12,104 nucleotides of DNA from an uncultured Thiomonas sp. (GTDB lineage: Bacteria > Pseudomonadota > Gammaproteobacteria > Burkholderiales > Burkholderiaceae_C). Both the position numbers and the translations under genes were made by a program. This document shows positions 1 to 6,871 of the stretch, one piece after another; positions within the stretch are counted from its first letter, which is position 1, and every line of letters starts with the position of its first letter. The notes beneath the pieces are model-generated. The model saw only the letters and a program-made list of their open reading frames with translations. It was not told the origin of the DNA and did not search any database. The stretch spans positions 1 to 12,104 of the forward strand of contig CALBRU010000126.1 in the NCBI GenBank assembly GCA_937927695.1. The letters run 5' to 3'.

Positions 1-2116
1 GCGGATTCAGCGCAAACACGTCTTCGTCGACGCCCTTGATCTCTCCGGAAGTCGGTAAAGGCTTGTTAGACGGGCTAGACTTGCCGCCTTCGCGCACCAG
101 GCGGAAGTCAATCTTGCGGCCATCCAGATCGACCCGGCTGACCTGAACGAGCAGACGCCCGCCCAAGGCATAACGAATACCGGTACGTTCACCGCGCAAC
201 TCGCCGCGCGCTTCGTCGTAGCGAAAGTAATCGGCGCCGATCTCCGAAACATGCACCAGGCCTTCGACGAACAGCGCATCGAGCTGCACAAAAAGGCCAA
301 AGCCGGTTACTGCGGTGATCGTGCCCGCGTACTCCTCGCCGAGCTTGTCGCGCATATACCAACACTTCAACCAGCTCTCGACATCGCGGCTGGCCTCGTC
401 GGCCCGACGCTCGTTGGACGAGCAATGCACCCCGGCCGACTCCCAGATCGGCATGTCCTTAGCCTGCTCCTTGGATACCGGAGCGGCCGGAGCCACGCTT
501 GCAAGCTGACGCTGCGGCGCGCGGCGCGCGTTCTGCTCGCCACGATTGAGTTCGATGCGTTCGCTGAACTTCGGGGTGTAATGCGTGCCGTGCAGAATGG
601 CCTTGATACCGCGATGCGTGAGCAGATCGGGGTAGCGACGAATCGGGCTGGTGAAATGGGTATAAGCGGGGTAGGCAAGGCCGAAATGCCCGCTGTTGTG
701 CGGCGTATAAATGGCCTGCTGCATGGAACGCAGCAGAAGCGTCTGAATCTGCAGGGCGTCCGGCCTCTCCTCAATGGACTGCGCCAGCGCCTGATAGTCG
801 GCGGGTTCAGGCGCACCTTTGCTGCCCAGCGTGAGCCCGAGATTGCGCAGCAGGGTGCGCAGTGTTTCGAGCTTTTCGGGCGTGGGGCCTTCGTGAACGC
901 GATAGAGCGCAAGCTGTTTGTTGCGCTCCAGGAAATCAGCGGCACACACATTGGCTGCCAGCATGCATTCCTCGATCAGTCGGTGCGCATCATTGCGATG
1001 TCGCGGCACGATGGCCTCGATCTTGCCCGCGGCATTCACCACAATCTGCGTTTCGGGAATATCGAGATCGAGCGCGCCCCGAACCTGCCGCGACTTCAGC
1101 AAGGCGTGAAACACGGCATGCAGATTGAGCAGGTGCGGCACCAGCGGCGCACGCTCACGCGCCAGCTTGCCTGCCGTGTTCGACAAGATGTCCGCAACCT
1201 CCGTATAGGTCAGTCTCGCCTGCGAACGCATCACCGCCGGATAAAACTGATAGGCCTTGAGCTCACCCTGCGCGGTGATTAGCACGTCGCACACCATACA
1301 CAGACGATCCACCTGAGGGTTCAGCGAGCACAGGCCATTGCTCAGCTTTTCCGGCAGCATGGGGATTACGCGCCGGGGAAAATACACCGAGGTCGCACGC
1401 TCCAGCGCATCCGCATCGAGCTCTGTGCCCTCGCGCACGTAATGCGAGACATCGGCAATCGCCACCAGCAAACGCCATCCCTTGGCGCGTCCGACCTTCG
1501 CGGGCTCGCAATACACCGCATCGTCGAAATCCCGTGCGTCCTCGCCGTCGATGGTCACCAGCGCCACATCGCGCAAATCGATGCGTCCGGCCGAGTCGAC
1601 ATCGCAAACCGCGTCCGGCAAAGCCGCGCTTTCGCGCAACGCGCCGCTCGAAAACAAATGCGGTACGCCGTATTTTCGCACCGCAATTTCAATCTCCATG
1701 CCGGGGTCATCGAGTTCTCCCAGTACCTCCAGCACCCGCCCGACCGGCTGCACGTTTGGCAGCGGCGGCTGGGTGATTTCAGCGCTCACTACTTGACCAG
1801 CACGCGCCTTGCCAATGGCATCGGGCGATATCAGAATGTCCTGCACATAGCGCTTGTCCTCGGGCGCCAGCAACCACGTTCCGCCCTCTTGCAACAAACG
1901 CCCGATGATGGGGCGCGTGCTCCGTTCCAGAATGCCGATGATCTGCCCTTCCGTCCGCCCCCGCCGGTCGGGCTTGCCCACGCGTACGCGCACCCTGTCC
2001 AGATGCAGCACAGTGCGCATCTGCTGCGGCGGAAGATAAACATCGGGGCCGCCATCATCGGGCGTGACAAAACCATGACCATCGCGATGACCGCGCACGA
2101 TACCTTCAACAATCAC
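1..2116 (-). CDS. rnr: Ribonuclease R, 5' 705 codons (C-terminus outside window)
   Basis: RNase R is a processive 3'-to-5' exoribonuclease of the RNB/RNase II family that degrades structured RNA. From the GTG at 2116 the frame is open to the left edge (705 codons). It begins with a cold-shock/OB-type domain (GHRDGHGF near residues 9-16). The RNB catalytic motif GEDARDFDDAV follows, with metal-binding Asp190, 196, 198 and 199, matching E. coli D272/278/280/281. Further RNB blocks are YFPRRVIPMLPEKLSNG (about 245-261) and HFTSPIRRYPDL (about 487-498). An S1 domain lies at about 594-675, followed by the start of a Ser/Lys tail. GTG is chosen because AAGGAT sits about 7 bases upstream. The ATG at 2191 is in frame but has no ribosome site. 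Compared with E. coli, about 82 N-terminal residues (the HTH domain) are absent. An extra basic, Ala/Pro-rich stretch lies at about 526-560. Family certain, start less so. Confidence 0.96.
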   Translation of the reverse strand, partial: MIVEGIVRGHRDGHGFVTPDDGGPDVYLPPQQMRTVLHLDRVRVRVGKPDRRGRTEGQIIGILERSTRPIIGRLLQEGGTWLLAPEDKRYVQDILISPDAIGKARAGQVVSAEITQPPLPNVQPVGRVLEVLGELDDPGMEIEIAVRKYGVPHLFSSGALRESAALPDAVCDVDSAGRIDLRDVALVTIDGEDARDFDDAVYCEPAKVGRAKGWRLLVAIADVSHYVREGTELDADALERATSVYFPRRVIPMLPEKLSNGLCSLNPQVDRLCMVCDVLITAQGELKAYQFYPAVMRSQARLTYTEVADILSNTAGKLARERAPLVPHLLNLHAVFHALLKSRQVRGALDLDIPETQIVVNAAGKIEAIVPRHRNDAHRLIEECMLAANVCAADFLERNKQLALYRVHEGPTPEKLETLRTLLRNLGLTLGSKGAPEPADYQALAQSIEERPDALQIQTLLLRSMQQAIYTPHNSGHFGLAYPAYTHFTSPIRRYPDLLTHRGIKAILHGTHYTPKFSERIELNRGEQNARRAPQRQLASVAPAAPVSKEQAKDMPIWESAGVHCSSNERRADEASRDVESWLKCWYMRDKLGEEYAGTITAVTGFGLFVQLDALFVEGLVHVSEIGADYFRYDEARGELRGERTGIRYALGGRLLVQVSRVDLDGRKIDFRLVREGGKSSPSNKPLPTSGEIKGVDEDVFALNP

Positions 2117-2206
2117 GGAAGATCCTTTTTTTTGCCTGCAGACCACTGCAGAGTCGCGGCTTTGGCGCCGCATGGAAATGAAGCCAAACATTGTTCTGAC
2201 TAGTGC

Positions 2207-2236
2207 ATTATCACCGCGGACCCCGATCAACCTCAA
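2207..2236 (-). promoter_or_regulatory. Candidate sigma70 promoter for rnr
   Basis: On the minus strand TTGAGG (2236-2231) and GATAAT (2212-2207) are separated by 18 bases. The -10 is a 5/6 match and the -35 keeps TTGA. Transcription would begin near 2200, giving a leader of about 84 bases to the GTG at 2116. That start would leave no room for a ribosome site ahead of the ATG at 2191. It lies back to back with the tRNA promoter. Seen by motif only. Confidence 0.35.
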
Positions 2237-2251
2237 AGGCGCGGCCCAGTG

Positions 2252-2279
2252 TTTACAAGCACAAACTTTATGCTAAGAT
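2252..2279 (+). promoter_or_regulatory. Extended -10 promoter of the tRNA-Leu pair
   Basis: TTTACA (2252-2257) is followed after 16 bases by TAAGAT (2274-2279), preceded by TGC, which makes an extended -10. Transcription would start near 2286, just ahead of the first tRNA at 2293. The segment after the -10 is GC-rich (GCGCAGC), as in stringently controlled stable-RNA promoters. That regulatory property is inferred from known stable-RNA promoters. Confidence 0.6.
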
Positions 2280-2292
2280 GCGCAGCTTCGTT

Positions 2293-2377
<85 letters not shown>

Positions 2378-2461
2378 AAATTGCAGAAAGTACAGACGGG
2401 GGATTTCGGTTCCCCGTTTTGCTTTCCGTCAGGCAGAAATACACGAATGCCTGATCTCCCA

Positions 2462-2548
2462 GCCGGGATGGCGGAATCGGTAGACGCACTGGATTCAAAA
2501 TCCAGCGCCCTTAAAAGCGTGCGGGTTCGAGTCCCGCTCCCGGCACCA
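2462..2548 (+). tRNA. tRNA-Leu(CAA)
   Basis: Class II tRNA of 87 nt including encoded CCA. The acceptor GCCGGGA pairs with TCCCGGC. The anticodon stem CTGGA/TCCAG encloses loop TTCAAAA with anticodon CAA at 2496-2498, which reads UUG leucine codons. The variable arm (about 2506-2520) is long, as expected for tRNA-Leu. No separate promoter is evident in the 84-base spacer, so one transcript carrying both tRNAs is likely. Confidence 0.97.
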
Positions 2549-2575
2549 ATTAATCGTTTTCGGCAGTGCACAGAA

Positions 2576-2619
2576 GTGCAAAAGACCTAAAGTCATCAAC
2601 GCTTTTAGGGCTTTTGTGC
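2576..2619 (+). terminator. Imperfect hairpin after the tRNA pair, possible terminator
   Basis: CAAAAG-A-CCTAAA (2579-2591) pairs with TTTAGG-G-CTTTTG (2604-2616), with one A/G internal mismatch and a 12-base loop. It extends by G-U wobbles and a G-C pair to 2576 and 2619. It sits 28 bases after the second tRNA, where a terminator or processing stem is expected. No clean T-run follows, so intrinsic termination is not assured. Confidence 0.4.
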
Positions 2620-2634
2620 GATGACGGTACCGAG

Positions 2635-2664
2635 TTGGCAGCGCATTGGGTTTCAAAATAGACT
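2635..2664 (+). promoter_or_regulatory. Weak candidate promoter for the NUDIX gene
   Basis: TTGGCA (2635-2640), 18 bases, then TAGACT (2659-2664) lies 25 bases before the NUDIX start at 2689. The -10 matches only 4/6. There is no convincing ribosome-binding site before the ATG, so translation initiation may be weak or leader-poor. Motif-only call. Confidence 0.25.
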
Positions 2665-2688
2665 GATCTCCTGCACTCAGCCAAGCCC

Positions 2689-3231
2689 ATGCACAATCCT
2701 CCCATACGCCATTGCACCGCCTGCGGCTCGCCGGTGATCTACCGCGTGCCTGAAGGCGATTCCCGTCCGCGCGCGGTTTGCCCGGCCTGCGGGCACATCC
2801 AGTACGAAAATCCGCGCAACATCGTCGGCGTCATACCGGCCTGGGGGCAACAGGTCTTGTTGTGCAAGCGGGCGATCGAGCCGCGCTATGGTTTGTGGAC
2901 CTTGCCCGCGGGTTTCATGGAAATTGGCGAAAGCACCGAAGTGGGCGCCCTTCGCGAGACCCGTGAAGAAGCTGGTGCCGAAGTGGCGCTGAATGGTCTT
3001 TACGCGGTCATCAATGTGCTGCCCGCGAATCAGGTCTATCTCTTTTACCGGGGGCAACTCACCCAGCCCCAATGGCAGGCGGGGGAAGAAAGCCTCGATG
3101 TCCAGCTTTTTCACGAAGCGGACATTCCTTGGGAGCAGATCGCCTTTCGCAGCGTGGCGCAAACATTGCAGCGCTACTTCGCAGACCTGCGCGCCGGGCA
3201 CTTCCAGATTCACACCTTCGACATCGTCTAA
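2689..3231 (+). CDS. NUDIX hydrolase with N-terminal zinc ribbon
   Basis: NUDIX enzymes cleave nucleoside diphosphates linked to another moiety, such as ADP-ribose, NADH or dNTPs; the substrate here is unknown. The 180-residue protein opens with a zinc ribbon, C9-x2-C12 and C31-x2-C34. A complete NUDIX box follows at residues 75-97: G75, E81, R89-E90, E93-E94 and G96 in the G-x5-E-x7-RE-x2-EE-x-G spacing, which supplies the metal-binding glutamates. The layout matches the COG1051-type family with a Nudix_N_2 zinc ribbon. It may be cytoplasmic, as no signal peptide or membrane segment is seen. It is convergent with the next gene, stop to stop across 14 bases with no terminator visible between. 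It has no obvious functional link to the cbb3 locus. Confidence 0.92.
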   Translation: MHNPPIRHCTACGSPVIYRVPEGDSRPRAVCPACGHIQYENPRNIVGVIPAWGQQVLLCKRAIEPRYGLWTLPAGFMEIGESTEVGALRETREEAGAEVALNGLYAVINVLPANQVYLFYRGQLTQPQWQAGEESLDVQLFHEADIPWEQIAFRSVAQTLQRYFADLRAGHFQIHTFDIV

Positions 3232-3245
3232 AAGCTGGGTCTCGC

Positions 3246-3986
3246 TCAGGCGCAGCCGGCCATCGGCAATTCGCTGCCCGCATGGAACAGTTTCCAGAAG
3301 CCATAGGCGGCAAACAGCAAGAGCAACGTACCGGCAGCCAGGTGAAACCAGCGCTGATTGGTGCGCTGACTCACCCAGCGCAGCGTGTGACCGGCAAACA
3401 GCATATGCGGCAGAGTGCCCAGGCCGAAGGCCAGCATGGCCAGCGCGCCCTCCCAAACCGTGGCGCTGAGAAACGCCAGAGAAAGTGCGGAATACACCAG
3501 CCCACAAGGCAGCAAACCCCAGAGTAGCCCGGCACCCAGCCGTTTGGGAAAGGTGTTGAAGGGCAGCAGCCGCGATAGCAAGGGCTGGGTCAACCGGGTC
3601 AATCCGCGCCCAACCCAACTACCGCCGAGCCACTTCTGCTGCCAGGCCAGCCAGCGCGGTGAAAGCACCTGTTGCAGGATCATCCATAGGCCCACCGCAA
3701 CGAGCACCAGGTTGCCAAGGGTAAAAAGGCTCAGTTGCACCGGCCGTGCGCTCGCGGCCCACACCCCAGCCCCGATCAAACCCGCGATTCCCCCCAAAAT
3801 GGTGTAGGACAACACCCGTGCGCCCTGTAATTGCAGCTGATTTTGAAACAACTGACGCGCCGGAAGGAGCACATGCTCTGTGGATGCGCGTTCGGAGGCC
3901 ACCACCAGTCCCCCGCACATGGCGGCGCAGTGCAACCCGCCTGTGAGGCCCATCAACAACAGGGTCAGTGGGATGGTTGTATTCAT
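3246..3986 (-). CDS. DsbD_2/SafE-family (COG2836) membrane protein next to the cbb3 locus
   Basis: A 246-residue polytopic protein with about six membrane segments. Two family signatures are visible: GLTGGLHCAAMCGG near the N-terminus and GLLPCGLVYSAL in the second half. Both place a cysteine in or beside a membrane helix, as in DsbD-type and SafE proteins. The frame is open 29 codons further up, to 4073, but that extension overlaps fnr and is polar. The ATG at 3986 gives an immediate hydrophobic N-terminus and is preferred. In Pseudomonas and other proteobacteria a homologue lies among the ccoGHIS, hemN and anr genes. A role in redox or copper handling for cbb3 oxidase assembly is inferred, not shown. 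It is divergent from fnr, sharing a 58-base gap. Confidence 0.87.
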   Translation of the reverse strand: MNTTIPLTLLLMGLTGGLHCAAMCGGLVVASERASTEHVLLPARQLFQNQLQLQGARVLSYTILGGIAGLIGAGVWAASARPVQLSLFTLGNLVLVAVGLWMILQQVLSPRWLAWQQKWLGGSWVGRGLTRLTQPLLSRLLPFNTFPKRLGAGLLWGLLPCGLVYSALSLAFLSATVWEGALAMLAFGLGTLPHMLFAGHTLRWVSQRTNQRWFHLAAGTLLLLFAAYGFWKLFHAGSELPMAGCA

Positions 3987-4001
3987 GGTGTTCTGCTGTA
4001 T

Positions 4002-4015
4002 TCTGTAAACATCAA
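4002..4015. promoter_or_regulatory. Degenerate FNR-like site in the fnr upstream gap
   Basis: A perfect right half-site ATCAA (4011-4015) is preceded at the correct 4-base spacing by TCTGT, which matches TTGAT at only two positions (7/10 overall). It lies midway between the divergent starts at 3986 and 4045, where an autoregulatory FNR site would be plausible. Evidence is weak. Confidence 0.22.
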
Positions 4016-4044
4016 CTGAAGCAAATATCGCGACATCCAAATCT

Positions 4045-4782
4045 ATGAAATCGACCCCGACCCCCACCGCCACGCAGATGGAAAAACCCCATCCTTGCGA
4101 TGTGTGCTTTCAAAGTAAGTTCTGCCTGCCGATTGCGCTGCAGCCGTCGGAAATGGGGCGTATCCGAGACGTGATTCAGGCAACCGTGCGGGTGCAAAAG
4201 GGCGAAGCGCTTTTCAGTACCGGCCAGGCCATGACAAAGGTGTATTCGGTGCATGCGGGATCTTTCAAATCGTATGTCACCAGCCCCGACGGACGCGAGC
4301 AGATTGTCGGTTTCCACATTCCCGGTGAGTTGATGGGCCTGGAGGGTCTGGGGCAGCACACCTATTTCACCGACACGGTCGCGCTTGAAGACAGCGAAGC
4401 CTGCGAAATCGATCTGCGTGCGCTGGAAACCACCACGCGCGACCTGCCCTCGCTGCAGCATCAACTGCATTGCATCGTCGGCGGCAAGTTGGTGCGGGCG
4501 CAGCAAGATCAGTTTTCTCTGGGCAGCATGCATGCAGATGAGCGGCTGGCGCGCTTTCTGCTCGACTTGTCCGAACGCTTCAAGGCCCGTGGCCTGTCGC
4601 CCGATGAATTCGTCTTGCGCATGAGCCGTGAAGAGATTGGCAGTTATCTCGGCTTGAAACTGGAGACGGTCAGCCGTCTGATGTCCAAGTTTCACTCTGC
4701 GGGGTTGATTCATGTGGCGCAGCGCCAGATCCGCATCACGGATCGCCACGCCCTCGCTGAATTGTTGATGCCGCAAACCTGA
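4045..4782 (+). CDS. fnr: FNR/ANR-type oxygen-sensing transcription regulator
   Basis: A 245-residue Crp-Fnr regulator. FNR proteins bind an oxygen-labile [4Fe-4S] cluster, dimerise under low oxygen and bind TTGAT-N4-ATCAA. Cluster ligands are evident as C18, C21 and C27 (C-x2-C-x5-C) plus C120, equivalent to E. coli C20, C23, C29 and C122. A cyclic-nucleotide-binding-like beta-roll spans about 35-125, followed by the dimerisation helix. The C-terminal winged helix has recognition helix LKLETVSRLMSKF with E207, S210 and R211, the FNR-specific E--SR contacts. No strong ribosome site precedes the ATG at 4045. The alternative ATG at 4078 would still keep all four cysteines. The gene is convergent with ccoH and ends in a terminator. 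The matching FNR box upstream of ccoN points to the oxidase operon as a target. Confidence 0.95.
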   Translation: MKSTPTPTATQMEKPHPCDVCFQSKFCLPIALQPSEMGRIRDVIQATVRVQKGEALFSTGQAMTKVYSVHAGSFKSYVTSPDGREQIVGFHIPGELMGLEGLGQHTYFTDTVALEDSEACEIDLRALETTTRDLPSLQHQLHCIVGGKLVRAQQDQFSLGSMHADERLARFLLDLSERFKARGLSPDEFVLRMSREEIGSYLGLKLETVSRLMSKFHSAGLIHVAQRQIRITDRHALAELLMPQT

Positions 4783-4810
4783 TCACTCTGAGCGATAGCA
4801 AGTGAATTTA

Positions 4811-4838
4811 GGGGCTCCAAGAGGGCCCCTTTCTTTTG
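4811..4838 (+). terminator. Rho-independent terminator of fnr
   Basis: GGGGCTC (4811-4817) pairs with GGGCCCC (4823-4829), including one G-U pair, around a 5-base loop, and is followed by TTTCTTTTGTT. It lies 28 bases after the fnr stop and just before the convergent ccoH stop. On the minus strand the stem is followed by only a weak TAAATT, so it may also serve ccoH but less convincingly. Confidence 0.85.
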
Positions 4839-4839
4839 T

Positions 4840-5319
4840 TTAGACACCCGGCTCAAGCGCCAGCGTCATCCCCGGAATCCAGACACCCGCGAGGCGCCAG
4901 TCTGCCGTTTCCACATGCACGCGGTAACGCACAGCCTCAAGGGGTGGGGAGAAGGCGCTGTAAGTACCTGAGGCGCCGCGGTGCAAGTCGATCTGCACGT
5001 CTTTCTGCTTGGACAAAGGGTGACGCAACATCAAGTGCAGGGTGTCGGGAGCGATCTGCTGGTTGAGCTTGAGGTCAATGCGCCCGGCTGCGATTGAGAT
5101 CTGTCCCGAAAGATGCAGGGCTTGGGCCTGTCGCTCGCGCTGAATGTCGCCGCCTACCGCGAGCCCCTTTTTGTAATAGTGGTCGGTCACCAGGCTGTCG
5201 GGGGTGCGGCTGGCGAGGTAGATGGTGTACACACTGGCCAAAACCGCAATCAGGGGAAGCGCGATCAAAAACCAGGGCCATGGCTCACGGTACCAGGGGC
5301 GGGAAGCGGCGGTTTGCAT
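4840..5319 (-). CDS. ccoH: Cytochrome cbb3 oxidase assembly protein CcoH (FixH)
   Basis: FixH/CcoH is a small single-span membrane protein needed for stable assembly of cbb3 oxidase. The 159-residue product has the family-typical start: a WYREPWPWFLIALPL segment leading into one membrane helix (about 14-36). The conserved VTDHYYKKGLA stretch follows at about 44-54, then a periplasmic beta-rich domain. The ATG at 5319 has a strong AGGAG eight bases upstream. A TTG at 5349 overlapping the ccoG stop would add ten residues but has no such site. It follows ccoG by 26 bases and is the last gene of the cluster. Confidence 0.93.
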   Translation of the reverse strand: MQTAASRPWYREPWPWFLIALPLIAVLASVYTIYLASRTPDSLVTDHYYKKGLAVGGDIQRERQAQALHLSGQISIAAGRIDLKLNQQIAPDTLHLMLRHPLSKQKDVQIDLHRGASGTYSAFSPPLEAVRYRVHVETADWRLAGVWIPGMTLALEPGV

Positions 5320-5345
5320 GGAAACTTCTCCTGCGGTTCGGGTGT

Positions 5346-6764
5346 TCAAGGGACGATGAAGGTGGTCTTGCTCGACGCAGAGATCGGCTTTTCGCCTTCC
5401 GAGGTGGCAATGATCTCGATTTTGTAAACGCCCTTCTTCGCATTGTCGACCGGAATGGTCACTTCCAGCGGCTCGAGAATATTGGTCGATGCGGGCAACT
5501 CGTAGGTATTTCGATCATGCACCGCCACGCCCTCCAGGCCCTTGACCTCGACGCGAATCTTTCGCGCCTTTTCCGTAGTGTTCATCAGCTGGATCTGATA
5601 GACGTTCTCGACCAGACCACCGGGAATTTCGCGCGACAGCACGCCGCGATCACGCATCACATTCATCTTCAAGGGATCGCGCGTGGCAAGCCCGCCGACA
5701 AACAGCCCCACCATGACGAGCAGCAACGCCGAGTAAATGAGAATGCGCGGTCGCAGCAGATGCGCCCACTGCTGGCGCTTGCTCCACTTGTTCTTCATGG
5801 CGTTTTCGCTGGAGTAGCGAATCAGCCCGCGCGGATAACCCACCTTGTCCATGACCTGATCGCAGGCATCGACACAGGCGCCGCAGCCGATGCACATGTA
5901 TTGCAGGCCATCGCGGATATCGATGCCCGTCGGGCAGACTTGCACGCAGATGCTGCAGTCCACGCAATCGCCTTTGCCTTGCGCGCGCGGATCGACATGC
6001 TTGCCCCGTTTGCCGCGCGGCTCGCCCCGTTCGGCGTCGTAGGTGACGATGAGCGTGTCCTTGTCGATCATCACCGACTGAAAGCGGGCATAAGGGCACA
6101 TGTATTTGCAGACCTGCTCGCGCATGAACCCGGCGTTCCCATAGGTGGCGAAGCCGTAGAACAAAATCCAGAACGTCTGCCAGGGGCCAAGACTTGCGCT
6201 GATGACCTGGCCGAACAAGGTCAGAATGGGCGTGAAGTAGCCCACGAAAGTGAAGCCCGTCCATAAGGCCACTGCAATCCACAGCCCGTGCTTGAGCGTT
6301 TTCTTGCTGATCTTGCGGGCATTCCAATCGGAGCCGTCAAGGCGGATGCGTGCCAGCCGGTCGCCCTCGACCTTGCGCTCGATCCACATGAAAATTTCGG
6401 TGTACACCGTTTGCGGGCAGGCATAGCCGCAAAACAGTCGCCCAGCGATGGCCGTGAACAAAAACAGACCGTAGGCCGAGATGATCAGCAGCAGGGCGAG
6501 GAAGATCACGTCCTGCGGCCACAGAATCATGCCGAAAAAGTAGAACTTCCGGGTGGACAGATCGAGCAGCACCGCCTGACGGCCATCCCACTGCAGCCAC
6601 GGCAAGCCGTAGAACAGCGCCTGGGTGAACACCACCATGAGCACCCGCCAGTTGTTGAACCAGCCGGTAACCGAGCGGGAGTAGATTTTTTTGCGAACCT
6701 CGTACAGCCACTCTTCAGAGGCTGAAATATCGTCGTCGCTGGGTTCTGGCGCCTTGGCGTTCAT
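5346..6764 (-). CDS. ccoG: CcoG (RdxA/FixG), iron-sulfur copper reductase for cbb3 assembly
   Basis: CcoG is a membrane-bound polyferredoxin that, in Rhodobacter work, reduces Cu(II) to Cu(I) for delivery to cbb3 oxidase. The 472-residue protein has several membrane helices (about 38-55, 77-108, 160-180, 192-210, 340-358). Membrane-associated cysteine pairs are C112-x3-C116 (CGYACPQ) and C219-x3-C223 (CKYMCPY). Two classic ferredoxin motifs follow: C267/C270/C273/C277 and C291/C294/C297/C301. The C-terminal 110 or so residues form the Ig-like FixG_C domain. Length is normal for the family. It is separated from ccoP by 107 bases that contain a strong hairpin, and its own ribosome site is weak (GGAA). 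All expected cysteines are present. Confidence 0.97.
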   Translation of the reverse strand: MNAKAPEPSDDDISASEEWLYEVRKKIYSRSVTGWFNNWRVLMVVFTQALFYGLPWLQWDGRQAVLLDLSTRKFYFFGMILWPQDVIFLALLLIISAYGLFLFTAIAGRLFCGYACPQTVYTEIFMWIERKVEGDRLARIRLDGSDWNARKISKKTLKHGLWIAVALWTGFTFVGYFTPILTLFGQVISASLGPWQTFWILFYGFATYGNAGFMREQVCKYMCPYARFQSVMIDKDTLIVTYDAERGEPRGKRGKHVDPRAQGKGDCVDCSICVQVCPTGIDIRDGLQYMCIGCGACVDACDQVMDKVGYPRGLIRYSSENAMKNKWSKRQQWAHLLRPRILIYSALLLVMVGLFVGGLATRDPLKMNVMRDRGVLSREIPGGLVENVYQIQLMNTTEKARKIRVEVKGLEGVAVHDRNTYELPASTNILEPLEVTIPVDNAKKGVYKIEIIATSEGEKPISASSKTTFIVP

Positions 6765-6805
6765 CGCACGTTCCGGGCTGATAAATAAGGGACTGACTCA
6801 AGCGG

Positions 6806-6837
6806 CATCGGGGCGCATTTGATATTGCGCCCCGATG
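6806..6837 (-). other. 12-bp perfect hairpin between ccoP and ccoG
   Basis: CATCGGGGCGCA (6806-6817) and TGCGCCCCGATG (6826-6837) form a perfect 12-bp GC-rich stem with an 8-base loop. It lies 34 bases past the ccoP stop and 41 before the ccoG start. No T-run follows on the minus strand, so it is not a standard intrinsic terminator. It could stabilise the ccoNOQP message, attenuate read-through or mark an RNA processing site. Confidence 0.75.
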
Positions 6838-6871
6838 TGGGTCAGAGAATGAAAAAAATCGAGGACTGGAC

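Noticed and set aside
251..1282. Long open frame (343 codons) antisense to rnr
   Set aside because: The opposite strand carries a continuous RNase R with intact catalytic motifs; the antisense frame has no recognisable domain and follows codon-bias shadowing.
2126..2133. Frameshift at the 8-base A/T run hiding a missing RNase R N-terminus
   Set aside because: Only about 160 bases separate the run from the first tRNA, too little for a full HTH domain in any frame.
5319..5349. TTG at 5349 as ccoH start
   Set aside because: It overlaps the ccoG stop and lacks a ribosome site, while ATG 5319 has a strong AGGAG.
5094..6266. 390-codon open frame antisense to ccoG and ccoH
   Set aside because: It overlaps two well-identified genes, and the His/Asp/Ala-rich product is typical of a reverse-strand shadow.
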